The notes under the pieces: model-generated | The model's input: only the letters and a program-made list of their open reading frames with translations | Told to the model about the DNA's origin: nothing | Database searches by the model: none | NCBI GenBank assembly: GCA_009840525.1 | Contig: VXNP01000143.1 | Location: forward strand, 1 to 53,882 | Reading direction: 5' to 3' | From: Gammaproteobacteria bacterium | GTDB lineage: Bacteria; Gemmatimonadota; Gemmatimonadetes; Longimicrobiales; Gaopeijiaceae | Length of the DNA: 53,882 nucleotides | Made by a program: the position numbers and the translations under genes | In this document: piece by piece, positions 27,728-37,227 of the stretch | Layout of the letters: every line of letters starts with the position of its first letter | Numbering within the stretch: position 1 is the stretch's first letter

Positions 27728-27774
27728 CCTCCCCCTATTTGGGAGGCGCGCACAGTACACCCGTCCGGTATTAT
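27728..27774 (+). promoter_or_regulatory. Third copy of the operator-like element with TATTAT box, upstream of the ankyrin gene
   Basis: CCCCCTATTTGGGAGGCGCG (27731-27750) matches the copy at 25921-25939 at all but one base over 19 positions. GGTATTATTCCG follows here and GGTATTGTCG follows the other copy. TATTAT at 27769-27774 is a candidate -10 box, about 80 bases before the ankyrin start. Spacing between element and box differs (18 versus 26 bases), so the element is more likely an operator than a -35 region. Confidence 0.5.
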
Positions 27775-27851
27775 TCCGCAGACGTGTAGACGTCTTTCCC
27801 AAGACGTCAAGCGCTGGCGAAGGCGAAGCGGGTTTATCGAGGAGGTGGTAG

Positions 27852-28913
27852 GTGTGGAAGTTCCCTGACCCGTCCATCAGGGCAGGGCTTGCTTTCGCGG
27901 CGCTGCGATCCACGACGTGCTGCCTCGGAGCCCTGCTGCCCGGACTGATGGCCGGCTGCGGCGGGGGCGACGCGGATACCGTGGCTCCGGACGCGAATCA
28001 GGTTACGTGCCCAGCCGGCTGGAATACAAGCACCTTCTTCCGAACCGTAACTCCGGCGCAGATCGCGGCATGCCTGGACGCAGGGGAGAGCGTAAGGGCA
28101 AAGACCACGGACGGAGAGACGCCACTTCATCTGGCCGCATCCTACACGGATGATCCAGCGGTTATCCGCGCGCTGATCGACGCGGGAGCCAGCTTGGACT
28201 CGCGAAACAGCGAGAACCATACGGTCTTGTGTGTCGCGGTGATTCGAAACGAGAACCCGGCAGTCATCCAGGCTCTGATCGACGGGGGCGCAATTACGAG
28301 CGACAGTTGCGGCCCGGGGTTGCCCACTCAACCAGGACCGACACCGCTGCACTGGGCAGTAGGCGAAAACGCGAATCCCGACGTGGCGGAGGTCCTGATT
28401 CGCGCCGGAGCCGATATCAACTTCCGTCCCCTCAACGGGCGCACACCACTGGAGAATGCGGCCTTGCTGCAAGACAATCCAGCCATGCTGGAATTGCTTA
28501 TCAGTTACGGCGCCGACTTGGGAGGAGTGACACGCTACGCCGCGTTGAACGAGAACCCGGAGATCATCAGGGTCGTGATCGCGGCGGGAGCCAGCCTCTC
28601 CTGGGGTCTGCATAGCTCCATCCGCAACCGGAACACGGCGATAACGCAAATCCTGATCGAGGCAGGCGCCGACCTGAACGAGGGAGTCGTCACTGATACG
28701 CGCGAGGGGATTATCGAAGGAACAACACCCCTGCACTTTGCGGTGAGATTCCCCGATCCGAATCTGGAAGCTGTGGAAGCGCTGCTTGAGGCTGGCGCCG
28801 ACCCGAACATCCAGGATGGCAGCGGCAGGACGCCACTGGACTGGGTACCGCAAGGTGTGCAATCGAGCGTGGCGGAGCTGCTGCGGCGGTATGGGGGACG
28901 AACCAGCGGGTGA
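27852..28913 (+). CDS. Ankyrin-repeat lipoprotein
   Basis: A 353-residue exported protein. The signal peptide ends at a lipobox (LMAGC, Cys36). About seven ankyrin repeats span residues 80-350, recognisable by GETPLHLAASY, VIRALIDAGASLD, GPTPLHWAVGEN, EVLIRAGADINF, TTPLHFAVRF and EALLEAGADPNIQDGSGRTPLDW. Ankyrin stacks bind proteins; an anchored periplasmic copy suggests an envelope partner. The GTG start at 27852 has GAGGAGG six bases ahead. An operator-like element shared with the upstream regulator lies about 100 bases before it. A decayed further repeat follows the stop. Confidence 0.88.
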   Translation: MWKFPDPSIRAGLAFAALRSTTCCLGALLPGLMAGCGGGDADTVAPDANQVTCPAGWNTSTFFRTVTPAQIAACLDAGESVRAKTTDGETPLHLAASYTDDPAVIRALIDAGASLDSRNSENHTVLCVAVIRNENPAVIQALIDGGAITSDSCGPGLPTQPGPTPLHWAVGENANPDVAEVLIRAGADINFRPLNGRTPLENAALLQDNPAMLELLISYGADLGGVTRYAALNENPEIIRVVIAAGASLSWGLHSSIRNRNTAITQILIEAGADLNEGVVTDTREGIIEGTTPLHFAVRFPDPNLEAVEALLEAGADPNIQDGSGRTPLDWVPQGVQSSVAELLRRYGGRTSG

Positions 28914-29032
28914 GCGTCGGATGCGGAAGCCTGATCGCAGCAGGCGCGGATTGAAGGTGCTACGGGCCGGACTCCGCTGGATTGGGCGGAATCGGAAAGG
29001 AAGCCGAGCTTGGCGGAGTTGCTGCTTTCCTG
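28914..29032 (+). pseudogene. Decayed ankyrin-repeat remnant
   Basis: After the ankyrin gene stop, one frame reads LIAAGAD up to a TGA, and an offset frame then reads GATGRTPLDWAESERKPSLAELLLS before a stop at 29032 (quoted in parts: GRTPLDWAESE, SLAELLLS). Together these are one ankyrin repeat and capping helix broken by a frameshift. It resembles the end of the intact gene (GRTPLDWVPQG, SVAELLRRYG), so it is probably a leftover of a duplicated or longer ankyrin gene. Confidence 0.65.
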
Positions 29033-29074
29033 ACGTCGCGCTTGAACCGCGAGGAGCGGACGGGGGTCAGCATG

Positions 29075-29332
29075 TCAGATGTCGAGATCGCGGAACAACT
29101 CCTTGACGCTGTCGAACCGTCGGCCCGTGCCGTCGGCCAGTTCCTTCATGGCTTCGACGGTGGTCCGATTGGGCACCTGGATGGTGAAGGGCAGCCGCTT
29201 TTCGTCTGCTACGCGCAGCATCAGGAGGCGGATCGCGTCGGACACGGTAAGGCCCATGGCCCTGAGTGCCTCGGTGGCGCGTGCCTTGGTGTCGCTGTCG
29301 ATGCGGGCGCGTACAACGGTGTCGGTACTCAT
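29075..29332 (-). CDS. RelB/DinJ-family antitoxin without a toxin partner
   Basis: 85 residues. VVRARIDSDTKARATEALRA and GLTVSDAIRLLMLRVA form the ribbon-helix-helix DNA-binding domain. The C-terminal half (LPFTIQVPN and RFDSVKELFRDLDI) is the DinJ-type toxin-wrapping tail. A GGAG lies seven bases before the ATG at 29332. Its toxin (RelE/YafQ type) would be expected immediately downstream, but that side holds only the ankyrin remnant, and upstream is an outer-membrane protein gene. It is therefore an orphan antitoxin. Confidence 0.85.
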   Translation of the reverse strand: MSTDTVVRARIDSDTKARATEALRAMGLTVSDAIRLLMLRVADEKRLPFTIQVPNRTTVEAMKELADGTGRRFDSVKELFRDLDI

Positions 29333-29400
29333 CCCGGATCTCCTTTCTGGCATGCCTGCGTTGTCGCTACACGGACTATCGCTCGCCATTGGATCTCGGG

Positions 29401-30675
29401 CTAGAAGAACCAGTTGGCCGACACGAAGAGCACTCTGGGGAGGGCCCCGTATTCGGACCTGAGGGTTGGAGTCAGGTCTTGCACCACCGGGTCGCCACCG
29501 AAGCCGAAGAACGCCCCGAGGCGGAGCGCAAGGCTCTCCGTCGTGGAGTAGCTCAGTCCCGGCGACATGAGGAACGAGCCGTCGCGCAGACTTCCCAGCC
29601 ACAGCGCGCTCGCGGATACCAGGGGATGCAGCGCATAGGAGAGCTGCAGCACGCCCGTGTCGCGGCCGAGCACCTGCATCTCGCTTTGGGCGAAGGCGCG
29701 GCTGGTTGCTGTGGCGACGAGTTCGTCCGGGGAGGTCGCGCCCAGGCCGTCGTGCTGGTATTCGATGACGACGTAGAGGTCACGGGCACCTGTGAGGAAG
29801 GTGCGGTCGAGCCCGATCGCCCCGCGCAGGGCCGTCCGGCCGTCCAGGTCACGCGCCGCCGCTTCGGCCCTGAACGCCCACGACCCCACCGCTCCGCTCA
29901 GGAAGGCCGCACCGCCGAAGGTGTCGTGGACGACGCCCGCCCATCCCCCCATATCCCAGCCCGCGGCGTTGGTGCTCGCGCGTCCCAGCAGGGTGAGCGT
30001 CTCGCGCTCGCCGATGCGGGCGGGGCGGGCGACGACCTCGAACTGCGTGAACGCGCCGCGGTAGTAGCGGAGGCGCGCCGCGTCCACCCCGATGCGGTAC
30101 TCGCGGAAGGGATCGGAGGGATCGAACGGGGAGAAGGGGTCGGCGGGAGTGAGGACCAGGGTGGTCGCCCACGACACCGGCTGCCGGCCGACGGTGAGGT
30201 CCGCGTTGGCGCCCAGGTCCACCCGCACGCTCAGCCGGTCGAAGCGGTGCCGCCACTCCGCACGCCCACCGGAGTGAAGTTCGCCGTCCAGTGAGAGCCA
30301 GTCGCCTCCGGCAACCGCGCCCGCCGCGGTGAAGAGCTGAGCGCTGGGAGCGCCGGCCTGACGTAACGTCAGGGTGTGCTCGTAGGCCGCGTCCAAGCGC
30401 AGCGGCCCGGGCGACGTGTTCCACATGAGGCGTACGCGCTGCACGTCCGAAGCGCCCGCCGGCCCAAGCACGCTCTCCGCCACATGCGTGCCAACGTTCA
30501 GGTAGTAGCCGGAGAGCCCGGGCTGCTGGGCGGAGGCGGGATGGGGGAGGAGCAGGAGGGCCACCAGGAGGCAGGGAAGCGCGAGGCGTGGACAAGATCC
30601 GGGCCAAGGCCCGCGCCTCGTCCGTGCCCGACGGGAGGTCGAACACGTGGCATCGATGAGGCCCGGACCCTTCAT
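29401..30675 (-). CDS. Outer-membrane beta-barrel protein
   Basis: A 424-residue exported protein. After a long basic start, the signal peptide (CLLVALLLLPHPASAQQ) is cleaved near residue 50. The rest alternates in beta-barrel style and ends VSANWFF with a terminal Phe, the BAM signal. The segment LTVGRQPVSWATTLVLTPAD, followed by FSPFDPSDPFREYRIGVDA, resembles porin-like barrels of the alginate-export/DUF1302 type. Function is unknown; transport of a small organic substrate is possible. No good ribosome site precedes the ATG at 30675, and no closer start exists. Confidence 0.72.
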   Translation of the reverse strand: MKGPGLIDATCSTSRRARTRRGPWPGSCPRLALPCLLVALLLLPHPASAQQPGLSGYYLNVGTHVAESVLGPAGASDVQRVRLMWNTSPGPLRLDAAYEHTLTLRQAGAPSAQLFTAAGAVAGGDWLSLDGELHSGGRAEWRHRFDRLSVRVDLGANADLTVGRQPVSWATTLVLTPADPFSPFDPSDPFREYRIGVDAARLRYYRGAFTQFEVVARPARIGERETLTLLGRASTNAAGWDMGGWAGVVHDTFGGAAFLSGAVGSWAFRAEAAARDLDGRTALRGAIGLDRTFLTGARDLYVVIEYQHDGLGATSPDELVATATSRAFAQSEMQVLGRDTGVLQLSYALHPLVSASALWLGSLRDGSFLMSPGLSYSTTESLALRLGAFFGFGGDPVVQDLTPTLRSEYGALPRVLFVSANWFF

Positions 30676-30931
30676 GCCACTGCCCGTCCACAGGCCATCT
30701 TCGGCCGCCCTCCACTACCCCCACCCCGCGCCGGATTGCCTGTTATCCTCATCGCGTCCGCCTCGGGAAGCGCGTCGTCGGTCCAAAGCCGGCGTCGCCG
30801 ACCCGGAAACACTATTGGCGCGTGCCGACCCGGTCCAGTTGCGCAGCGCGCCGGCCCCGGTCCCGTCCGAGCCATGAACGATCTTGCCCGATCGACTCGC
30901 CGAGGTCCTGTTCGGTGATCACACGGCATGG

Positions 30932-30973
30932 GCTTGCGTCTCAGTGAAGACCGCTTGCGTCTCGTTGGAGACC
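30932..30973 (+). repeat. Two tandem 21-base units with hairpin potential before the MpaB-type gene
   Basis: GCTTGCGTCTCAGTGAAGACC (30932-30952) is repeated as GCTTGCGTCTCGTTGGAGACC (30953-30973). The second unit folds perfectly as GTCTC-GTTG-GAGAC, the first with one mismatch. They end 20 bases before the MpaB-type start. The remainder of this 317-base gap (30676-30931) shows nothing I can support. Confidence 0.6.
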
Positions 30974-30992
30974 GACATCATGGTACCGAGGG

Positions 30993-32210
30993 GTGGTGTT
31001 TCTGAACCCCGCGCTGATCGGATACCCCATGAAAGCTGATATCAGGGTGCCTGGAGCCTACGCGGCGGGATTTGAAGCGGCCCGGGCTCGCGACCCGGAA
31101 CTGGCCGAGGCCTACATCCGGCACACAACCGTCGGTGATCCGCTGGCCGACGCCGTGATCGGCGATCTGGGCTCTCTGACGCCGGAGGAGATTCACGAGA
31201 CCCTGGCCGAGGCGCTCGAGGGACCTGCCACTCCTCGCGCCGGGATCCCCGAATCCCTTCTGGAATTCATCGCGCAGGCCAGTCAGGTACCGGACTGGTT
31301 CGACAGACGGCGCGCGCGTGTCGCTTCGCAAGCCTTCCTTCGCAATTCGGACATCGTCCTTGCGGGCCTCGTTGGCGGCAGCATCGTGGAGGGCTTCTCC
31401 ACGCTGATCAGCAAGTCCTTCCGGATCCGGGGACGGCTCGTGGTCGCGGCCATACGGCGCCTCAAACACAACGGAATGCAGCTCGTCGAGCAGTACCTCC
31501 CGGGGGGGATGGAGCCCAGGGGGGATGGATGGAGGCTCACGCTCCGGGCCCGCCTGGTGCACGCTCAGTCCAGGTATCTCCTCAACCACTCCGACGAATG
31601 GGACCATGGACGGTACGGCATGCCCATCAGCACCGCGCACGTGCTGCTGGCCGCGAGCGCCTTCTCGGGCCGGCTGATGCAGCATGTCGCCACACTTGGG
31701 GGTGACTTCACGCGGGAGGAACGTGAAGCCTTCGTCCACGTCTGGCGTTACGCCGGTCTCCTCTTCGGCATTCCCGAGGAGCTTCTCTTTCGGGACCAGG
31801 CTTCGGCGGTTCGCACATTCGAGATCGGATCCATGTGCGAGCCCCCCGCCGACCTCGACGCGATCATCATGGCCAACAGCGTGGTGAACAGCGCGCCCAT
31901 CATCGTAGGCGTCAAGGTCCCGGCGGAACGCCGAGTAATGGCCCGCACGGTCACGCAGGCTTCCCGCGAACTGATCGGAGACGAACTCGCGGACTCGTTC
32001 AATTTCCCGCGCCGGAAACGCAAGGTGCTTCCGTGGCTGCGGTTCAGGCACCGCACCCGCCGAATCGTCGCCAGGGTGCTTCCCCGTCTGGGGGCGAAAC
32101 ACGACCAGGACCGGTTCGAATCCTTGATGGAGTTCGCGAGCTTCGACGAGTTCGAGCACTCCTACAAGCTGCCTACCGCCCTCCACGACGAGCAGTCGTC
32201 GGACTGGTAG
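30993..32210 (+). CDS. MpaB/DUF2236-family oxygenase
   Basis: About 405 residues. The family (MpaB-like, related to latex-clearing protein Lcp) comprises heme-dependent oxygenases that cleave or modify hydrophobic substrates. Recognisable stretches are LVGGSIVEGFS, the heme-region LRARLVHAQSRYLL, YGMPISTAHVLLA, VWRYAGLLFGIPEELL and the late ADSFNFPRR. No signal peptide is evident, so it is probably cytoplasmic. GTG 30993 gives the longest form; ATG 31029 (MKADIRVPG) is an equally good start. Tandem hairpin repeats lie just upstream. Substrate unknown. Confidence 0.82.
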   Translation: MVFLNPALIGYPMKADIRVPGAYAAGFEAARARDPELAEAYIRHTTVGDPLADAVIGDLGSLTPEEIHETLAEALEGPATPRAGIPESLLEFIAQASQVPDWFDRRRARVASQAFLRNSDIVLAGLVGGSIVEGFSTLISKSFRIRGRLVVAAIRRLKHNGMQLVEQYLPGGMEPRGDGWRLTLRARLVHAQSRYLLNHSDEWDHGRYGMPISTAHVLLAASAFSGRLMQHVATLGGDFTREEREAFVHVWRYAGLLFGIPEELLFRDQASAVRTFEIGSMCEPPADLDAIIMANSVVNSAPIIVGVKVPAERRVMARTVTQASRELIGDELADSFNFPRRKRKVLPWLRFRHRTRRIVARVLPRLGAKHDQDRFESLMEFASFDEFEHSYKLPTALHDEQSSDW

Positions 32211-32242
32211 CAGCCGGCCCGCGCGCGGTGCGGGCTGGAATC

Positions 32243-33292
32243 CTATCTCCGGATCCGCTGCACCTCCAGCAGCCGGCGGCGCACCTCCTCGGCCGTCCCT
32301 TCCTCCTCCAGGTCGCTCCAAAGCTGGGCGATCGTGGCCGCATCGACATACCCCGGGACCGTCGTGCGCCATCCCTGCTCCGCCCGATAGCGGTCCACGG
32401 CATCCACGGCATCCTGCGTGTAGGCGTTCCAGTCGTCATCCTGGGGCGAGACGTCATCGGCATCGGGACGGTAGTAGCCCAGCTCGTGCAGCATGAGCTT
32501 GAGCTGGTACACGTCGCGTCCGATCTCCTGCTGCAGGATGCGGAAGCCCAGGGTCTCGGAGATGGCGTCGTAGATGCGGCGCATCTCGGCGAGCGGGTCC
32601 TCGTGCTCGCACACGTTGATCTGCACGGTGAGGCCGTCCTCGCGCCGGGCCATGCCGGGGCGCGGATCGGCGACGATGACTGCGGCGGACTGGGCCTCGC
32701 CGTGGCGCGCATCCCCGCCCACCAGGTGTCCGGCCTGCAGGGCCTCGATGAGCCGGTCGGCCAGGTGGCGGGCCGCCCCCTCGGTGGACTCGAAGCTCTC
32801 GCCCACGGCATCGACGACTTCCGGCCCGACCAGGGTATTGCCCTGCGCCACGTAGTTGGGGCCCGCGCGATGACCGGCCCATTGGCTGCGCGTCCCCGTG
32901 TGTTGGGCGGAGCGACCGTCCACGCCGATCACCCCGATCTGGCGGCTCGCGGCGTTGTCGTCGGCCGCCAGGCGCTGGGCGAGCGCGTCCTCCGGGGAGA
33001 CGCCCTGCTCGATAAGGTCGAGGAGTTCGTAGCCGTACTCGGTGCGGGTCGCCGCCTGGGTCGCCACCGCGCCCACGCCCTTGCGCACCCATGGCACCCC
33101 GTTGCCCACGCACGCGTTGCGGGTGGTGACCGCCACCCCCGATTCTCCGGTGGCGGGGTCGATGGCCGCGATCGAGAAGGTGTTGAAGACGAGCTCCTCG
33201 CCCGTGCGCCACGCCGCGGGTTCCTGTGCGCCGGCGTCCGCCGCAAGCGCGAGCGCAGCGAGCGTCAAGGTCATCGTGCGTCGAGCGATCAT
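32243..33292 (-). CDS. DUF1028 Ntn-hydrolase-like protein, exported
   Basis: 349 residues. A short signal peptide ([11 protein letters not shown]) precedes the DUF1028 domain: [35 protein letters not shown], a GVSPEDAL helix and [17 protein letters not shown]1028 has an Ntn-hydrolase-like fold with unknown activity. The last about 100 residues ([14 protein letters not shown] onward) resemble a peptidoglycan-binding-like domain often fused to DUF1028. AGGAGG lies five bases before the ATG at 33292. It is divergent from the molybdenum hydroxylase operon across 262 bases. Confidence 0.88.
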   Translation of the reverse strand: MIARRTMTLTLAALALAADAGAQEPAAWRTGEELVFNTFSIAAIDPATGESGVAVTTRNACVGNGVPWVRKGVGAVATQAATRTEYGYELLDLIEQGVSPEDALAQRLAADDNAASRQIGVIGVDGRSAQHTGTRSQWAGHRAGPNYVAQGNTLVGPEVVDAVGESFESTEGAARHLADRLIEALQAGHLVGGDARHGEAQSAAVIVADPRPGMARREDGLTVQINVCEHEDPLAEMRRIYDAISETLGFRILQQEIGRDVYQLKLMLHELGYYRPDADDVSPQDDDWNAYTQDAVDAVDRYRAEQGWRTTVPGYVDAATIAQLWSDLEEEGTAEEVRRRLLEVQRIRR

Positions 33293-33554
33293 CGGTCCTC
33301 CTCGGAGTGGTGTTCCACGGCCTGCCGCCGGCCGGGGGACGGCCCGACGCGCATCGCGCGAAGCGCCCGTCCCCGGGGACAGAGCAGGCTGCCGCCAAGG
33401 TAGGGCGGCGCGGCGCGGCAACAAAGATTGCGTCAGCGGCGATATCCTAGATAAACTCGGCGGGACGGGTGGCGTCGTTACGGCAAGGCGGCGTCCGTGG
33501 ATCTGTGTAATCGATGCTTTGTTGATGCATCCTCATCTTGCGAAAGGAGGATCG

Positions 33555-34028
33555 ATGCCCGCGGTAACGATGACGGTGAACGGGGTCTCGCGCTCGGCGG
33601 ATGTCGAGGGCCGCACCCTCCTGGTCGACTTCCTGCGCGAGCAACTGGCGCTGACCGGGACTCACGTGGGGTGCGACACCAGCCAGTGCGGGGCCTGTGT
33701 CGTTCACATGAACGGCCAGTCCGTGAAGAGCTGTACCTCCCTCGCGGTGGACGCCGACGGGGCGGACGTGACCACGATCGAAGGACTTGCGAACGGGGCG
33801 GACCTGCATCCGATGCAGGCGGCCTTCCGGGAGCACCACGGGCTGCAGTGCGGGTTCTGCACGCCCGGGATGGTGATGAGCGCCATCGACCTGGTGAACC
33901 GGAATCCGAGCCCGAGCGAGGGGGAGGTCCGGCACTGGCTCGACGGCAACTTCTGCCGGTGCACCGGCTACCACAACATCGTGAAGGCCGTGATGGCCGG
34001 CGCGGCCGCGATGGGAGGTCGGTCATGA
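33555..34028 (+). CDS. coxS: Molybdenum hydroxylase 2Fe-2S subunit (CoxS-like)
   Basis: A 157-residue iron-sulfur subunit of the xanthine dehydrogenase/CO dehydrogenase family, which passes electrons from the Mo site to FAD. All eight cluster cysteines are present: Cys40, 45, 48 and 60 (plant-ferredoxin cluster; [10 protein letters not shown]) and Cys99, 102, 134 and 136 (CGFC and FCRCTGYHN). AAAGGAGG lies four bases before the ATG at 33555. The stop overlaps the large-subunit start (ATGA), as expected for a coupled S-L pair. The gene order here is S-L-M-D instead of the classic M-S-L-D-E. Confidence 0.95.
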   Translation: MPAVTMTVNGVSRSADVEGRTLLVDFLREQLALTGTHVGCDTSQCGACVVHMNGQSVKSCTSLAVDADGADVTTIEGLANGADLHPMQAAFREHHGLQCGFCTPGMVMSAIDLVNRNPSPSEGEVRHWLDGNFCRCTGYHNIVKAVMAGAAAMGGRS

Positions 34029-36400
34029 GCGACAACGGCAGCAACGGAACCGGCTTCATCGGCGCGTCGCTGAAGCGCAAGGAGGATGCGCGCTTCCTCA
34101 CCGGACGCGGCCGCTACACCGACGACATCAACCTGCCCGGGCAGTTGTACGCCCATCTGCTGCGCTCGACGGTCGCGCACGCTGATCTGGCGAGCGTCGA
34201 CACCAGCGCGGCGGAGGCGGCGCCGGGGGTGCACGCGGTGTTCACCGGGCCCGACATGGAGGGCGTGGGCGGCATCCCGACCGGGTGGCTGATCCACTCG
34301 AAGGACGGGTCGCCCATGGTGGAGCCCGCACACCCGCCAATGGCCGTCGGCAAGGTGCGCCACGTGGGCGAGATTGTGGCCATCGTGGTCGCCGAGACCC
34401 GCGTCCAGGCGCGCGAGGCGGCCGCCCTGATCGACATCGACTATCAGGAGCTGCCCGCCGTCGCGTCGCTCGCGGCCGCCCGTGCGGACGGCGCGCCGAA
34501 GGTGTGGGATGAGGCCGACGGCAACCTGTGCTACGACTGGGAGGTGGGCGACCGTGCGGCCGCGGAGGACGCCATCGCAGGCGCCGCCCACACGGTCTCC
34601 ATCGACGTAGTGAACCAGCGGCTGGTCCCCAACGCGATCGAGCCGCGCGCCGCGATCGGGAGTTTCGACCCGACCACGGACGTGTACACCCTGTACACCA
34701 CCAGCCAGAACCCGCACCTGATCCGGCTGCTGCTGGGCGCCTTCGTGCTCGGCCTGCCCGAGCACAAGCTGCGCATCGTGGCGCCCGACGTCGGGGGCGG
34801 CTTCGGCTCAAAGATCCCGCACTACGCGGAAGAGGCCATAATCACCTGGACCGCGGGCCGTCTGGGCCGGCCGGTGAAGTGGACGTCCGACCGCTCGGAG
34901 GCCTTCGTCTCCGACACCCAGGGCCGCGACCACATCAGCACGGCCACCCTGGGGCTCGACGAGGACGGCAAGTTTGTGGGGCTGAAGGTCTCTACCCAGG
35001 CCAACCTGGGCGCCTACCTCTCCACCTTCGCGACCTGCGTGCCCACCTACCTGTACGGCATCCTGTTCGCCGGGCCGTACACCACCCCCGCCATCTACTG
35101 CGAGGTCGAGGGGGTGTTCACCAACACGGTCCCCGTGGACGCGCTGCGGGGAGCGGGGCGCCCGGAGGCCACCTACCTGCTCGAGCGACTGGTCGACAAG
35201 GCGGCTGCCGCGACCGGAATCGACCGGGTCGACATCCGGCGCCGCAACTTCATCCGCGAGTTCCCCTACCAGACGCCGGTCGCCCTCCAGTACGACCAGG
35301 GCGACTACGACGCCACCCTCGATCTGGCGCTCGAGGCGTCGGACTGGGACGGCTTCGAGGCGCGCCGGTCCGAGGCGGCCGGCAGGGGCAAGCTGCGCGG
35401 CATCGGCATCTCCACCTTCATCGAGGCGTGCGGCATCGCACCCTCGGCGGTGGTGGGATCGCTGGGCGCGCGCGCGGGACTATATGAGGTAGGCAGCGTG
35501 CGCGTGCATCCCACGGGCTCGGTGTCGGTCTTCACCGGCACGCACAGCCACGGCCAGGGGCACGAGACCACCTTCGCCCAGATCGTCGCCGAGACGCTGG
35601 GCGTGGACTTCGAGGCCGTCGACGTGGTGCACGGCGACACGGGCGCCATCCCCTTCGGCATGGGCACCTACGGGTCGCGCTCGCTGGCGGTGGGGGGCAC
35701 GGCCATCTACAACGCGGTCCAGAAGGTCATCGCCAAGGGCAAGAAGATCGCCGCGCATCTCCTGGAAGCCTCAGAGGAGGACATCGAGTTCGCCAACGGC
35801 AACTTCACCGTGGCGGGGACGGACCGGTCCAAGAGCATCGGCGAGGTCGCGCTGACCGCCTACGTCCCGCACAACTATCCCGAGGGCCTCGAGCCCGGAC
35901 TCGAGGAGACCGCGTTCTACGATCCGCTCAACTTCACCTTCCCGGCGGGCACCCACGTCGCCGAAGTCGAGGTGGACCCGGAAACGGGTGTGGTGGAGCT
36001 GGTGGCGGTGACGGGCGCCGACGACGTGGGACGCATCATCAACCCCATGATCGTGAACGGGCAGTTGCACGGCGGCCTCGCGCACGGCATCGGCCAAGCG
36101 CTGCTGGAGCACTGCGAGTACGACGCGGAAGGCCAACTGGTGACCGGTTCGTACATGAGCTACACCATGCCGCGCGCGGGCGACCTGCCCAACTTCAACA
36201 TCAACCACAACACCACCCATTGCACGCATAACCCGCTGGGGGTGAAGGGAGTCGGCGAGGTAGGCTCCATCGGCGTTCCGCCCGCGGTGATCAACGCGGT
36301 GGTTGACGCGCTGAGCCCGCTGGGGGTGACCCACATCGAGATGCCCGCGACATCGCAGCGGGTCTGGCAAGCGATTCAGGCCGCACAGGCCCAGGACTGA
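34025..36400 (+). CDS. coxL: Molybdenum hydroxylase large subunit, form II CoxL-like
   Basis: A 791-residue Mo-pterin subunit that carries out substrate hydroxylation. It shows the start [19 protein letters not shown], the cofactor-binding [21 protein letters not shown] and the late [11 protein letters not shown] with the catalytic Glu. The active-site loop reads ALRGAGR (residues 373-379). That matches the form II AYRGAGR type and lacks the AYXCSFR loop of true Cu-Mo CO dehydrogenase. Aldehydes, purines or other heterocycles are thus more likely substrates than CO. It is translationally coupled to coxS; coxM follows after 12 bases. Confidence 0.95.
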   Translation: MSDNGSNGTGFIGASLKRKEDARFLTGRGRYTDDINLPGQLYAHLLRSTVAHADLASVDTSAAEAAPGVHAVFTGPDMEGVGGIPTGWLIHSKDGSPMVEPAHPPMAVGKVRHVGEIVAIVVAETRVQAREAAALIDIDYQELPAVASLAAARADGAPKVWDEADGNLCYDWEVGDRAAAEDAIAGAAHTVSIDVVNQRLVPNAIEPRAAIGSFDPTTDVYTLYTTSQNPHLIRLLLGAFVLGLPEHKLRIVAPDVGGGFGSKIPHYAEEAIITWTAGRLGRPVKWTSDRSEAFVSDTQGRDHISTATLGLDEDGKFVGLKVSTQANLGAYLSTFATCVPTYLYGILFAGPYTTPAIYCEVEGVFTNTVPVDALRGAGRPEATYLLERLVDKAAAATGIDRVDIRRRNFIREFPYQTPVALQYDQGDYDATLDLALEASDWDGFEARRSEAAGRGKLRGIGISTFIEACGIAPSAVVGSLGARAGLYEVGSVRVHPTGSVSVFTGTHSHGQGHETTFAQIVAETLGVDFEAVDVVHGDTGAIPFGMGTYGSRSLAVGGTAIYNAVQKVIAKGKKIAAHLLEASEEDIEFANGNFTVAGTDRSKSIGEVALTAYVPHNYPEGLEPGLEETAFYDPLNFTFPAGTHVAEVEVDPETGVVELVAVTGADDVGRIINPMIVNGQLHGGLAHGIGQALLEHCEYDAEGQLVTGSYMSYTMPRAGDLPNFNINHNTTHCTHNPLGVKGVGEVGSIGVPPAVINAVVDALSPLGVTHIEMPATSQRVWQAIQAAQAQD

Positions 36401-36412
36401 CCGGAGGCGACA

Positions 36413-37207
36413 GTGGACGATTTCCAATATCACGCACCGTCTTCGGTTGACGGTGTCCTGAGCGCCCTCAGGGGCGCGGACGACGGCAAGGTACTGGCGG
36501 GCGGGATGAGCCTCGTGCCCGTTTTGAAGCTGGGCCTGGCGGCGCCGAGCGATCTGGTGTCGCTGCGCAACGTGCCGGGACTGAGCGACATCGAGGATCA
36601 CGGGCACTGCCTCAAGATCGGGGCCTGCTGCACGCACGCGCAGGTGGCGGCGTCGAGCGTGGTGCAGGAGCGCATCCCGGCGCTGGCGGTGATGGCCGGC
36701 CGCATCGGCGATCCCCAGGTGCGCAACTGCGGCACCATTGGGGGCTCGGTGGCGCACAACGACCCGGCGGCGGACTATCCGGCGGCGTGCGTCGGGCTCG
36801 GAGCGACCATCATCACCGACCGGCGCAAGATCTCGTCGGACGACTTCTTCGGGTCGATGTTCGAGACCGCGCTCGAGGAGGACGAGCTGATCAGAGCCGT
36901 GTGCTTCCCCATCGTGGCGCGGGCCGCGTACGCCAAGTTCGAGAACCCGGCGTCGAAGTATGCCGTCGCGGGGGTCATGGTGGCCGAGGGTGACGACGGC
37001 GTGCGGGTCGCGGTGACCGGCGCGGGCGCGGGCGTCTTCCGGGTGGCGGAGATGGAGGCCGCGCTGGCGGACGACTTCTCGGCCGATGCGGTGGCCGGGA
37101 TTGGCGTGTCGGCGGACGGGCTTCTGTCCGACAACGTGGCGGGCGCCGAGTACCGGGCCCATCTGGTCACGGTGATGGCGAAACGGGCCGTGGAAGCCTG
37201 CGGCTAG
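36413..37207 (+). CDS. coxM: Molybdenum hydroxylase FAD-binding subunit (CoxM-like)
   Basis: A 264-residue flavoprotein subunit that takes electrons from the 2Fe-2S clusters. FAD pyrophosphate-binding motifs are VLAGGMSLVPVLKLGL near residue 30 and TIGGSVAHNDPAADYPA near residue 107. It ends with the CO-dehydrogenase flavoprotein C-terminal domain. The start is GTG at 36413 with GGAGG ahead. It is somewhat short compared with typical subunits (about 280-290). Confidence 0.93.
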   Translation: MDDFQYHAPSSVDGVLSALRGADDGKVLAGGMSLVPVLKLGLAAPSDLVSLRNVPGLSDIEDHGHCLKIGACCTHAQVAASSVVQERIPALAVMAGRIGDPQVRNCGTIGGSVAHNDPAADYPAACVGLGATIITDRRKISSDDFFGSMFETALEEDELIRAVCFPIVARAAYAKFENPASKYAVAGVMVAEGDDGVRVAVTGAGAGVFRVAEMEAALADDFSADAVAGIGVSADGLLSDNVAGAEYRAHLVTVMAKRAVEACG

Positions 37208-37227
37208 CGGAGTCCGGCGAAGCTCGG

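Noticed and set aside
30676-30931. Small ORFs in the gap before the MpaB-type gene
   Set aside because: They are Arg/Pro/Gly-rich with no ribosome sites, no family resemblance and overlap each other on both strands.
32211-32242. Terminator between the MpaB-type gene and DUF1028
   Set aside because: CAGCC/GGCTG can pair, but the stem is short and interrupted, with no T-run; not strong enough to list.
34025-36400. True aerobic CO dehydrogenase (form I)
   Set aside because: The active-site loop reads ALRGAGR, the form II type, and lacks the Cys-containing AYXCSFR loop.
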